Below are positions 1-9,515 of a DNA stretch of 64,000 bases, piece by piece. The DNA is taken from positions 141,728,397 through 141,792,396 of the forward strand of contig NC_084800.1 of assembly GCF_963169125.1 (NCBI RefSeq), read 5' to 3'. Position numbers and translations under genes: made by a program. The number at the start of each line of letters is the position of its first letter. The first letter of the stretch is position 1. The notes beneath the pieces were generated by a model. It was not told where the DNA came from. It saw only the letters and a program-made list of their open reading frames with translations, and did not search any database. The stretch comes from Humulus lupulus. Lineage: Eukaryota > Streptophyta > Magnoliopsida > Rosales > Cannabaceae.

Positions 1-1283
1 TTTATAGTGGGCTCTAATGGCCCCTGATACATTGTGGTCCAGGGGACCAGGTGGTACACAAGTACACTGTCAGGAGAGTGGTTTCAGGGGTAGTGGTGTT
101 GGTTCCGGTACGTGGCTAGGTACCATGAGGATGTCCCCACTACTTGCTTCGTACGAATGTCAAAGGAGTCGTGCAGGTGGTGGTGGTCTCGACTCTGACA
201 TCTGGCCATAGCCACGTATGCTATGCCCCCTCTACTGGTGCTCCCACTACTTGTCTGGCGGGGGTATCATATTCGTACTCTGACCCCTCCAGGTTCGTAG
301 GTACATTCCATATTCATGCGTGTACCCTGCAACTAGTGGGTACTCTCACCTTCTGATGGCGTGCCTGTCAATCTTGCTCCTTTGTGTCTATCTAAGCATC
401 AGATTGCTTATTGACAAGAAAATATATGTGTGGGAGTTAAACTTTGCTTGCTGGCCTAAAGGGGCTAGATGTGAGAGGTCTCACGAGGTGCCCAGGCACG
501 TGGTCAAATCAAGGCCATCTCACGCGAGACCCCTAAGGGCATCCTCGGCACGCACGGGGCTCCTGTTGGTGCGGCATGGCGCGTGCGGGACGGGGCCTCG
601 CGTGCGAGGCTCGAGCGCGTAGGGTCGAGACGAGGCTGGGCCTCGCGTGACCCCTCGGGTGCGCGCGGACAAGGCGAGGTGGGAGCCTCGCGTGTGCGGC
701 TCGGGAAGGCAGGGTCGAGACGAGGCTGGGCCTTGTGTGACTCCTCGGGTGCGCGCGTATGAGGCGAGGCAGGGGTGCCTCGCGTGTGCGGCTTTGGCGC
801 GTAGGGTCGAGACGAGGCTGGGCCTCGCGTGACCCCTCGGGTGCGCGTGGATGAGGCAAGGCGGGGGGGCCTCGCGTGTGCGGCTCGACGTGCAGGGTCG
901 AGAAGAGGTTGGGCCTCGCGTGACCCCTCATGTGCACGCGGACGAGGCGAGTTATGGGCCTCGCGTGTGCGGTTCAGGCGCGCAGGGTCGAGACAAGGCT
1001 GGGCCTTGCGTGACCCCTTGGGTGTGCGCGGACGAGGCGAGGCGGGGGCCTCGCGTGTGTGGCTCGGCGCGCAGGGTCGAGACGAGGCTGGGCCTTGCGT
1101 GACCCCTCAGGCGCGCGCGGACAAGGCGAGGTGGGGGCCTCGCGTGGCATGGCTCTTGGGGCATCTTCATTAAGGCCTCCTATGAGACATGGGTCGTGGG
1201 GAAAATATTGGGTTGCTCGGATTGCCTGAGGCTAATGAGGGTAAACCTCTATATTTTCCCTTGTTGGAATTTGAGCATCCACA
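1..1283 (-). repeat. 3' LTR of the Tat-like element (partial)
   Basis: Aligns with 8507-9515 apart from a longer GC-rich tandem array, and similarity stops at the terminal CA at 1283. The first ~200 bp of the repeat lie outside the window. On the minus strand, positions 1300-1284 just before it are G-rich and could be a weak polypurine tract. Confidence 0.85.
621..1146. repeat. GC-rich minisatellite in left LTR, about 6 units of ~90 bp
   Basis: Units begin AGGGTCGAGA or a close variant at 621, 711, 803, 894, 984 and 1073, a period of 89-92 bp, with the last unit cut short. Each contains GGGCCTCGCGTGACCCCTC and a GGACGAGGCGAGG-like block and is very CpG-rich. The matching array in the right LTR has only three units. 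Long open frames on both strands here are a by-product of GC content and periodicity, not genes. Confidence 0.9.
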
Positions 1284-1344
1284 CTTGCGCCCCAGTCTCG
1301 GAGATGACCTTTAGGTGCTTTGGTAGACTCTTCTCTCTAATTCT

Positions 1345-1352
1345 TATAAATA
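1345..1352 (+). promoter_or_regulatory. TATA box TATAAATA, candidate promoter of the antisense gene
   Basis: TATAAATAGG lies 62 bp inside the left LTR boundary on the plus strand, about 550 bp upstream of the antisense gene's ATG at 1901. Position and strand suit a promoter for that gene rather than for gag, which is transcribed the other way. No transcript evidence is available. Confidence 0.5.
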
Positions 1353-1391
1353 GGCCTTCATGCAAGGCTTATTATTTACACCTTACGTCCT

Positions 1392-1446
1392 TAGCTTAGT
1401 TGTTTTGAGATTCCTTCTTCTTTCAAGAGGTAAGGGGTTCAATCCC
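1392..1446 (+). other. tRNA-like segment with RNA polymerase III box A and box B motifs
   Basis: TAGCTTAGTTG (1392-1402) fits the box A consensus and GGTTCAATCCC (1436-1446) fits box B, 33 bp apart, as in tRNA genes. The box B side forms a T-arm-like hairpin of four G-C pairs around a 7-nt loop. The anticodon arm and acceptor stem do not fold convincingly, so this is no functional tRNA gene. It could be a tRNA relic, a SINE head, or chance within the antisense gene's leader. Confidence 0.35.
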
Positions 1447-1900
1447 CCACATCCTCACTTTTGCTATAGTTTCCTCCATTTTTTTTTATATATATGAGCT
1501 AATTTTTGGTCTATTTATGTCCCTTCATATATTTGAAGGCTAACACATTTTTTCTGTTTATTTTTGCAGACGCGTACTTTCGACCACTTGCCTCTATTTG
1601 ACCGTGACGACGCTTTTGGCCCTCGACCTCCTTTTGACCATGACAGCGCCCCATTTTACCTGCTTGAGGTATATATTTTTTTTCCCTTATGTTCATTGGG
1701 TCCAAATTAGCGTTACTCGGGACGGGGTACTTTGGCCTGAGCTTGCCGTGAGTTAACCCAGTTGCATGCCCCCTTGTTTATACCCTGTAGTGGATCATTT
1801 AGGGAATTTGTATCGAGAGGTTTTAAGCCCATTCCTTTGTGTTTTGTAGCAATCCTCTCATTTATACGTGAACCCCTTTTTGCTTTCGGGACGAGGTCTC

Positions 1901-4373
1901 ATGGCCAGTGACGGTCCGTTCGGCATACCTCCGGGGGTTGAGTTTGTTGACTTGTCTTCAGACTCAGAGTCCCCTGAGGAAAACCCTTACCAAGACTATG
2001 ACTCCTTAAGGCAGGCCCGTATCCGTCATCTTGAGCACATGGCTGAACTTAGGTGTAAATTTTGGGTGGTTGAGAGGGAAATCGAATCGGTATTGAGAAT
2101 AGACGGAGCACCTTTCCACCTAACCTTAGTGACCATGTAGCGAGCCTTAGGGTGACCCTTTTAGATTTGCAGGGGGAGTTGGAGTTTATGGAGAGACATC
2201 TTCCACCTGAGCCTTCCAGCCCATCCTTGCCTGATGATTGTCATGGGGCTGCGTCCGCTTCTCTTCAACCCTTATTTTCGGTCTTCCCTAGCTTAGCGCT
2301 TCCGTAGCCGGTGCCCCGGTGGAAGACTCTTGCTAGGAAGAGAAAATGGAGGATAAATTGTTCTGTCTCTTCCTCGCCTTTTTCTTTTCATTTTGCAGAT
2401 ATGGCGAAAGGTGGACGATGACAGGTGACCATTAATGATCGGGACGACGCCCCCTATTGGCATCGACCCTGGTGTCCCACGTCTCCGAGAACAAATTGAG
2501 GGAAATTGTAGATCACTACTGCGTTCCTCCGGAGTATGCCTTATACAGCCCAAAGGGCAATTGTCGGGCTGACTGTCCTAGTCTCGGCTTCGTGGCCCTC
2601 AGTGAGCATATCCTGAAGGCGGGTGGTACCATCCCATTACACCCGTTCTTCGTCGCGGTCCTCAACTACTTCGACCTTGCTCCGCTTCAGCTAGCGCCCA
2701 ACAGTTGGCTGACGTTGAGCTGCCTCTTCATTGCGTTTGTGAAACTGGTCAAACGTGCTCCTACGGCGCTAGAGGTGCACTTCCTGTAAAACCTCATGCC
2801 CTCTCCCAGATCCAAGGGCTTCTACTTCCTGCAAAAAGCCAACCGCAAAGTCCCTTTGGTAGACGACTCAGTGTCCAATTCGGGGTCCTGGAAGCAGGAC
2901 TTTTTCTTCGTGAAAGGCCCTCTTTCTGTTCGTGAGCATTTCCGTTCCGCTCCCAGTAAGTACCTAGAGCTACCTTTATTTCCCTCTCTCTCCTTTTTTT
3001 TTTGGTGAAACTTATTGTTTTACAACTTATGTTTGTGTTGACAATGGTGTGGATTATGCAGAGAAATTCACCGCACCCGAAGTTGTTGGGTCGGAAGCGG
3101 ACGCTGTGAATAAGTTTATCAACGCTGACCTTGCTATGAAAAAGGCTACGTACCTATTCACTGTCGATAATCTGAACCTCCATAAGCTGTCCCCTATTTT
3201 AGATCCCAGGTTGCTGTGGACCATCCCTGGGTCAAAGAAGATGAAGGAGACATCGGCTGAGCCTTGCCCGGGTGAAGGTGAGGCTGAGGATGTGCCGGAG
3301 GAAGCCTCCCTTGAACGCGGGGGACCTCACCAGCTGTCCTCGTCTCCTGGGGGATGTCCTCCTTTTGTCTCTTTCGACTCGGACATAGCCTCCCACTCCC
3401 AAGGCCAGCATGCCATTCTAGGGCATTTTGTTTGCCTCGACCCCGAGGACTTTGCCGCTTTCCCTCAGGCTCCCCTCGACCTTGGTCCATCGGGAGCTTA
3501 CTTTGCCAATCTTCTTGCACCCCCTTCTGATCTACCGGGGCCTCACTTTTTCAATTTTCTTGCGCCCCCTCCCGTTTTGGCGAGTGGGTCGTCTGTCCTT
3601 ACCCAGCTAGGTGCCCTTGACTCGGAACGGGTGCCCTAGGTGACTCACATGGCAGCCTCTTACGGGCGGTGGTATGTCCAAATCGCCTCAGACCTCCCTG
3701 AATCTAACTGGAATGGTCTTGGAAGTTTCGCCCTGTCGGACCTTGGCATGAATCTAAGGCGCACTACTATTTGGGTGAGTTCATGCATCTTGTGTCGGCC
3801 TTATTATATATAGATATATATACACACATTTTTTTTTTTGTTATTTATCATTGCTGTTGTTAACTTTCTTGTGCAGGCCTATACTGTGGCTCAGCGGTTT
3901 GCCGACTCGGCCCACAATCTTTCTGCGTTGAGTACCGAGAGGGACCGCCTTACAGCCCGGGTCCAGGAGCTCAAGATAGAGCTTGGTGAAACCAAGTCTA
4001 AGCTAAAAAGGCTCGGGCAAAACTTGTTGTCTCGTCAAAAAGGAAGAAGAAGGCGGTTGCCAAAGCCATGATGCTGCAGGAAAAAGTCACTAGCCTGGAG
4101 GGCGAACTCCAGGGTACCAAGGCTACTGCAGCTGTTTCGCAAGAAAGAGTTTCTTCCTTAGAGGCCGAACTCGAGGTTGCTAGGGCCGATGTAGCCGCGT
4201 CATAGGAGAGAGTTGCTTCCTTAGAGGCGGATAGGACAATTATTGAGTACAGGTCCATAGAGCGCGCCCTTTACGGCGTGTGGAGGCAGGATCCCAACTT
4301 TGATTTTTCTTCTTTTGGCGAGCACGCCGTTGCTCGGGCGGCTGGGTGGAGCGCCCGTGGCAGGAGGCCCTGA
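1901..4373 (+). pseudogene. Antisense gene of the Tat-like element: PF04195-like region, Pro-rich linker, coiled coil; spliced
   Basis: Runs opposite to gag-protease. From ATG 1901 it starts MASDGPFG and continues into an acidic, helical N-terminal part, with a frameshift near 2110. Positions 2457-2955 resemble the plant 'putative gypsy type transposon' domain (PF04195), recognised by eye. GT-AG introns fit at 2956-3061, joining codons in frame to KFTAPEV, and at 3775-3876, a phase 0 intron between a Trp and an Ala codon; an acceptor at 2397-2398 has lost its donor. The middle is Pro/Leu-rich (about 3230-3630). A long charged coiled coil follows (3877-4250), then a C-terminal tail with a WRQDPNFDF motif. 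Breaks: a stop at 2770 region, TAG 3637-3639, a frameshift near 4010 and TAG near 4202. The protein's function is unknown; the family is known from plant gypsy elements. Confidence 0.7.
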
Positions 4374-5608
4374 GGTCATCATTTCATCATTTCTGTCAGC
4401 TATCCCGCTATGGGTGTATGCTCATTTTGAGCCTTTGTAATATTATTATTATTATTTTTTTTTCTTGTAAATCTTGCCATGTTACCAAGACTCCTTTTTT
4501 AATATATACATGTGTGGTTATTCATCTCTTATTCATTTGTGTTTGAGGTTTTTTTTTTGAGCCTGTATAATGGGGTTTGGTAGGTTCCCCTCTTTTATTT
4601 ACCAGGCTAGAGGTCCTTTGGAGCCCATGTGAAGGGGTTCAATGGGTCCTTTTTTGGTGCCCCTTGACCGTTTCTATAAGGATATTTTGACCCTTGGGTT
4701 CTAGCTATCCTTTTATATATTTTTGCGCGCGCTTATTATTTTTTGTGAGAAGCGTCCTTCTCGTCATTATTCATAGTACTACTTTTGCAAGGGTCTCTTT
4801 TAGGACCCTTTTTGGCTAGACGGCTTGGTGGCCGCTCTAGGCTTTTTGGTGGGTGCACTCTCTAAGGTCTTTCCTCTTGTGGGAGCATCTGCCTTTATTT
4901 GGAAGTGTGTTGTTGTTTTTTTTTGTAAGACCTTTTGGCATCCTTGATGTTCATAAGGGTAGCTAATCCTTGAGAACCCAAGAGATGCCTTGCAAGGTCC
5001 TCTCCCTGTTTGTTAGGGTTCACCACAAATTGCATTCCTCTTTTAACGAATTTTGTTTAAGGCTCTGATGCAAGGGGTCCTTTTTAGGATCCTCCTGTTA
5101 GAGGGCCCTTTTTAGGATCCTCCTGATAGAGGGCCCTTTTTAGGATCCTCCTGATAGAGGGTCCCTTTTAGGGTCCTCCTGATAGAGGGTCCTTTTTAGG
5201 ATCTTGGTGCAAGGGGTCCTTTTTAGGATCCTCCTGTTAGAGGGTCTTTTTAGGATCATGGTGCAAGGGTTCCTTTTTAGGATCCTCCTGTTAGAGGGTC
5301 CATTTTAGGATCCTCCTTTTTAGGAGTCCTTTTAGGTTCCTCCTGTTAGAGGGTCCTTTCTTGCTTGCTGTATGTTTTTGCCTCCTGTCCTGTCCCCCAA
5401 GTGTTTGGTGAAATTTATTTCGGCAGGCACTTTGGCTGATGTTCGCATAGACAAGAAAAATAACACGTGAAGTTGTGAACAGTTTCATTCATAGCATGTG
5501 GTTTACAGCGGCATATATAAAAAAGGGTTACATCTAATTAGGAGGTTACCTAGGTAGCCTCTTTGATTCTTACTCACTAAGCTAACATAACAAGGAACAA
5601 ACTAAACA
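4374..5608. other. Non-coding spacer where pol would be expected
   Basis: No RT, RNase H or integrase motif was found on either strand. The stretch is T-rich on the plus strand and holds the 28-29 bp minisatellite at 5064-5356. It lies between the convergent 3' ends of the antisense gene and the protease frame. Confidence 0.6.
5064..5356. repeat. 28-29 bp minisatellite with internal BamHI-type sites, about 10 copies
   Basis: The unit reads roughly GGTCCTTTTTAGGATCCTCC followed by TGTTAGAG, tandem and variable, with some units carrying GGTGCAAG instead of CCTGTTAG. GGATCC recurs in most copies. There are no unique spacers, so this is a plain tandem array. Confidence 0.85.
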
Positions 5609-6264
5609 TAAGTCCTCTTTGCACCGGGTGCCAAAGCCTCAGTGGTAGCATTTCTCGAGGTGTTCCGTAACTTGTGGGTCCAACTCGTGTGGGTCGCGCC
5701 TTCATACACAACCATTGCCATCTGCACCGATGGTTTTGTGGCTGTGCGGAGGGACATGTTATAGCATTCCCTCACTTCCTTCTGTTCCCCTTACATGCAT
5801 GCTACTCCCCCAGGGGTTGGGAATTTCATAGCTAGGTGATACACAGAAGTTATCGGCTTCAATTCTCTCAGAGAGGGTCTCCCTAATACCGCGTTGAAGG
5901 CTGAGGAGCAATCCACCACGACAAAGTTTGCCATTATGGTGGTTTGCCCGGGTTGTTCCCCCATGGTGAGGGCTAATTCAATTGCACCTAGGGGCTGTAT
6001 CGAGTCCCCTATGAACCCGTAAAGGGAGAAATTGCAGGGTTTCAAGTGTCGGACGCTCAGTCCCATCTTCTCCAAAGCGGGGCGATGCAGGATGTCTACA
6101 GAACTTCCATTATCCACTAGGACCCGATGTACTCTCATGTTCGCAAGCTGGAAAGTTAGCACCAGGGGGTCATTATGAGGGAAATGTACCCCCTGTGCGT
6201 CTTCTTCAGTGAAAGTTATTGAGTCATTCTCGCCCTTGAAACTCTTCAGGGGGCGTTGCTCCAA
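5609..6264 (-). pseudogene. Tat-type aspartic protease domain
   Basis: Translating leftward gives FTEEDAQGVHFPHNDPLV, then the active-site motif VLVDNGSSVDIL (catalytic Asp about residue 51 of the frame, near 6114), the flap region LYGFIGDS and the ILGRP-like motif AVLGRPSL. This is the usual order for the retropepsin of Tat elements. The frame stops at TAA beside position 5791 but reads on in the same frame as GEQKEVRECYNMSLR, the linker that normally leads into reverse transcriptase, and ends for good at a stop near 5609. No RT follows. It would cut the Gag precursor. The active-site triplet is DNG, normal for plant Tat elements. A stop and the missing pol make it a relic. Confidence 0.8.
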
Positions 6265-6266
6265 AC

Positions 6267-8236
6267 TTAAGACGCACTGTGGTGGACTTCGTCTGCCTCC
6301 TTGGCATATTTGTTTCGTCCTTTCCTTGAATCGCCTCCGATTCCTGGACCTCCAAAGATGGTCCTGACCTCTCCTTGTACTTCAAGGGCTACCTCTCGCG
6401 CCTGCGGCGGGGACGCTCCTTCTTTTGGCCTTTGGTTCTCCTTGCCCACATGTCTGCCCAAATGTCCTATGGATGAGCTCCTCGATTTCCACCTTCAAAT
6501 GGTTGCATTCCGCAGTGGTGTGGCCGATATCCTTGTAATACTGGCAATACTTGCTGGGGTCTCTTTTAGACTGGTCTTTTTTCATTGGCGGGGGCCTTTT
6601 GAAAGGGACCTGGTTTTCGTTCGTAACGAAAATATGCTCTCTCGCATGGGTGAGGTTAGTGTAAAATGTGTAGGGGCCCTGTAGACGCTCATCAGAGCGT
6701 GCTTCTGGGGTCGATCATCTCTCGTTTCCTCATAAACTCCCTTCTTCTTTGCACCGCTTTGGTTTTCTCGGACCGAAGGTTTCGGGGGCGACGGGCCTTT
6801 TCCGACTTTGAGGTTCTCGTGACCATCCTCCACGCGAATGTATTTTTGTGCCCACTCGTAGAAATCATCCAAGTCTGTGACCTCTCTCTTGAGCATGTTA
6901 TCCCATAATTTGCTTCCTGGGCGTACTCCAGCTGTGATGGCCATTTTCATCTCTCGGCAGGTCAGGCTCCCTACTTTAGCTGCCTCCATATTGAACCTGT
7001 GAATATAACTTTTAAGACTCTTGTTTTCTCCTTGCTTCACATTTACGAGGATGGTGCCTGGCATCGTGTACTCTCGCACGGCGTGGTACTGTTGGAGGAA
7101 TTCATCAGAAAGCTGTTGCCAAGATCTGATGGACCCTGGTCTAAGTATTCTGAACCATTTTTACGCAGATCCTTTTAATGTGACAGCGAAGCAATGACAT
7201 CTCGTCCCGCTGCTAATTCCCCTCAGCTTCATCAGGTTGTTAAATGTATATAGATGGTATTTTGGATCTGTGCTTCCTTCGTAGGGGGTCATATGGGGCT
7301 CCTTGAAGTTGGTTGGGAGCTGGATGGCTTGGATCTCCTTGATGAAGGGTGACTCATGATTGAACTCTTCCGCAAAGGCTTGACCTCCGGAGGCGGTGAC
7401 GATTTTGCTTCGCAGGCTCCTCATTTCTGTGTCCAGGTCTTGCCTTCTCTTGCTTAGGGAGTCCCTTAAAGCGGACGGGTTAGGACCCCCCTTTCCCTTG
7501 CCTTCTCGTGGCGCCATAGGAAGTGTGGTCCTTTTACCCACCCTCTTTTTGTTGAGCTCTTCCCGTAGATCTAAGGGTGCTCTCTTTGAGGTGACCTCTT
7601 CATCGTTACGAGGGGCAGCATTAGTCTTCGGCCCTGGCCCCTGGGGCTGCTTCGGTGGTCTGGGGTGTTCATGCTTCTTCGTTCGGGGGGTGTTACTAGT
7701 GGAGAGTCGGGTCCGTCCATCATCTACTGGGACGGTGGTTTCTACTCCTCCCTGGCCTCTCTCTTTTTGCTTAGGGAGTGTCACGTGTGATCGCCCTTGC
7801 AACAGGCCATTTAGCACCTCTTGCATGTTCTCCAAGGTGGTTCTAGCCTCTGATTCTTATGGTGAAGTTCTCGTATCTCATCTTCGTAGAATTGAGACTT
7901 AGAACTAGAGCTCACGAGGTGGACCCGAGGGTGCTTGTCAGCCCGGCGCTTCGATGGGCTTGGATCCTGCCGACCGTGGTTTGGCACCTACGGCGGCTTC
8001 GGAGGCAGGAACTCATCGGCGCCCCTTGCTGGGGCGGTCGCCGACCTTGGGTGATCCTCCTCAAGTGGGACCGCTGGGGACGAGGCCTCCCTTTTGTCTC
8101 TAGGCGCCTCAGGCTCCCTTGGGGCCTCCATGTTTGCAGGTGGGGGAGGATCCCTCATGGAGCCTTTTAGCTAATCTCCGTCAAGGTGGACTTCCACCTC
8201 GCGCGGCTCTCTCAACCGTTTCAAACGTCGAGGCAT
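6267..8236 (-). pseudogene. Gag of the Tat-like element (capsid and zinc knuckle)
   Basis: ATG at 8236 lies 65 nt downstream of the primer-site-like sequence on the minus strand, giving an MPRRLKRLREPRE start. A basic, Pro-rich N-terminal part follows (to about 7400), then capsid-like sequence containing FNNLMKLRG and an SWQQLSDEFLQQYHA stretch in the retrotransposon gag fold (PF03732-like by eye). A variant zinc knuckle CQYYKDIGHTTAEC sits at about 6546-6505. Breaks: stops near 8175 and 7990, a frameshift near 7830, TAA near 7161, and another frameshift near 6590. Gag would form the particle and bind RNA. The gag-to-protease order and single-strand arrangement match Tat elements. Confidence 0.8.
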
Positions 8237-8283
8237 TTTTTCTTATCAAAATCGACGGAAGAACAGTGACTGACAATCTATTC

Positions 8284-8301
8284 TTCCCACAGACAGTGCC
8301 A
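8284..8301 (-). other. Primer-binding-site-like sequence next to the 5' LTR
   Basis: Three bases inside the right LTR, the minus strand reads TGGCACTGTCTGTGGGAA. It begins with the TGG that pairs with a tRNA CCA end. I could not assign the tRNA with confidence; it is neither the iMet site nor the Asp site seen elsewhere in this window. Confidence 0.55.
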
Positions 8302-8504
8302 AACTGTTGACGGTGAGAACTCGTCAACTAAGTCAAGTTAGAAAAATAGGAACGTAGAGATTATCAAAAGAAAAACATTAGAAATCTAAGTAGAAACTCC
8401 AAGAATAATTGTAGAAGAAAAATGGTGAACTCAGTTTGTATTGATTATGGTGCAATGCTACAGTAATTTTTCCAACAACCCTCTTCCAAGTGGAAGTGGA
8501 GTTG

Positions 8505-8513
8505 CTTTTATAG
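8505..8513 (-). promoter_or_regulatory. TATA box CTATAAAAG of the 5' LTR
   Basis: On the minus strand CTATAAAAG lies about 200 bp before the LTR's 3' end, upstream of the primer site and gag. This is a normal U3/R position and supports a minus-strand element. Confidence 0.65.
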
Positions 8514-9126
8514 TGGGCTCTAATGGCCCCTAATACATTGTGGTCCAGGGGACCAGGTGGTACACAAGTACACTGTCAGGAGAGTGGTTTCAGGGGTAGT
8601 GGTGTTGGTTCCGGTAAATGGCCAGGTACCATGAGGATGTCCCCACTACTTGCTTCGTACGGATGTCAGAGGAGTGGTGCAGGTGGTGGTGGTGTCGACT
8701 CTGACATCTGGCCATAGACACGTATGCTATGCCCCCTCTCCTGATGCTCCCACTACTTTTCTGGCAGGGGTACCGTATTCGTACTCTGACCCCTCCAGGT
8801 TCGAAGGTACATTCCATATTCATGCGTGTACCCTGCAACTAATGGGTACCCTCACCTTCCGAAGGTGTGCCTGTCAATCTAGCTCCTTTGTGTCTATCTA
8901 AGCATTAGATTGCTTATTGATGAGAAAAGATATGTGTGGGAGTTAAACTTTTCTTGCTGGCCTAAAGGGGCTAGATGTGAGAGGTCCCGCGAGGTGCCAG
9001 GCACGTGGTCAAAGCAAGGCCATCTCACGCGAGACCCCTAAGGGCATCCTCGGCACGCACGGGGGCTCCTGTTGGTGCAACATGGCATGTGCGGGACGGG
9101 GCCTCGTGTGTGAGGCTCGGGCCCGT

Positions 9127-9380
9127 AGGGTCGAGACGAGGCTGGGCCTCGCGTGACCCCTCATGTGCGCGCGGACGAGGCGAGGCGGGGGCCTCGCGTG
9201 TGTGGCTCGGGCGCGCTGGGTCGAGATGAGGCTGGGCCTTGTGTGACCCCTCGGGTGCGCGTGGATGAGGCGAGGCGGGGGCCACGCGTGTGTGGTTCGG
9301 CGTGCAGTGTCAAGACAAGGTTGGGCCTCGCGTGACCCCTCAGGTGCGCGCGGACGAGGCGAGGCGGGGGCCTCGCGTGG
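9127..9380. repeat. GC-rich minisatellite in right LTR, 3 units of ~90 bp
   Basis: Units start at 9127, 9217 and 9306. They are the same repeat as at 621-1146 but with half the copy number. Confidence 0.9.
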
Positions 9381-9515
9381 CATTGCTCTTGGGGCATCAT
9401 CATTAAGGCCTCCTATGAGACATGGGTCATGGGGAAATATTGGGTTGCTCAGATTGCCTGAGGCTAATGAGGGTAAACCTCCATATTTTCCCTTGGTGGA
9501 ATTTGAGCATCCACA

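Larger units (their letters stand above)
1..9515 (-). mobile_element. Tat-like Ty3/gypsy element with gag and protease only (left end outside window)
   Basis: Positions 1-1283 and 8507-9515 are near-identical direct repeats, and the right copy starts at 8305, so the left LTR lacks about 200 bp at the window edge. Between them the minus strand encodes gag and a retroviral-type protease of the kind found in the Tat lineage. A primer-binding-site-like sequence adjoins the right LTR, which makes that the 5' LTR. No reverse transcriptase, RNase H or integrase reading frame is recognisable between the protease end near 5609 and the left LTR. That space holds a minisatellite and a plus-strand gene with a PF04195-like region. 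I infer a non-autonomous element needing pol from elsewhere. The right end cuts into a group I LTR, with TTTGT (9516-9520) as the candidate target duplication; its partner is outside the window. Confidence 0.85.
8305..9515 (-). repeat. 5' LTR of the Tat-like element (1211 bp)
   Basis: Bounded by TGTTGAC at 8305 and CATCCACA ending at 9515, so it begins TG and ends CA on either strand. It matches the left copy, with a shorter GC-rich array of three units at 9127-9380. It is followed by TTTGT and then by sequence homologous to the interior of a group I LTR. Confidence 0.9.

Noticed and set aside
533..1173. Long overlapping GC-rich open frames on both strands (also 9005-9525)
   Set aside because: They follow the ~90-bp minisatellite, appear in several frames at once, and have low-complexity Arg/Ala/Pro composition.
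1380..1460. Functional tRNA gene
   Set aside because: Box A/B fit, but the acceptor stem and anticodon arm do not pair.
5064..5356. Possible CRISPR-like array
   Set aside because: Units are contiguous without unique spacers, and the context is a plant retrotransposon.
8641..8901. Short frames in the Tat-like LTR, repeated at 144-356
   Set aside because: Conserved only because both are LTR copies; no start context or known domain.
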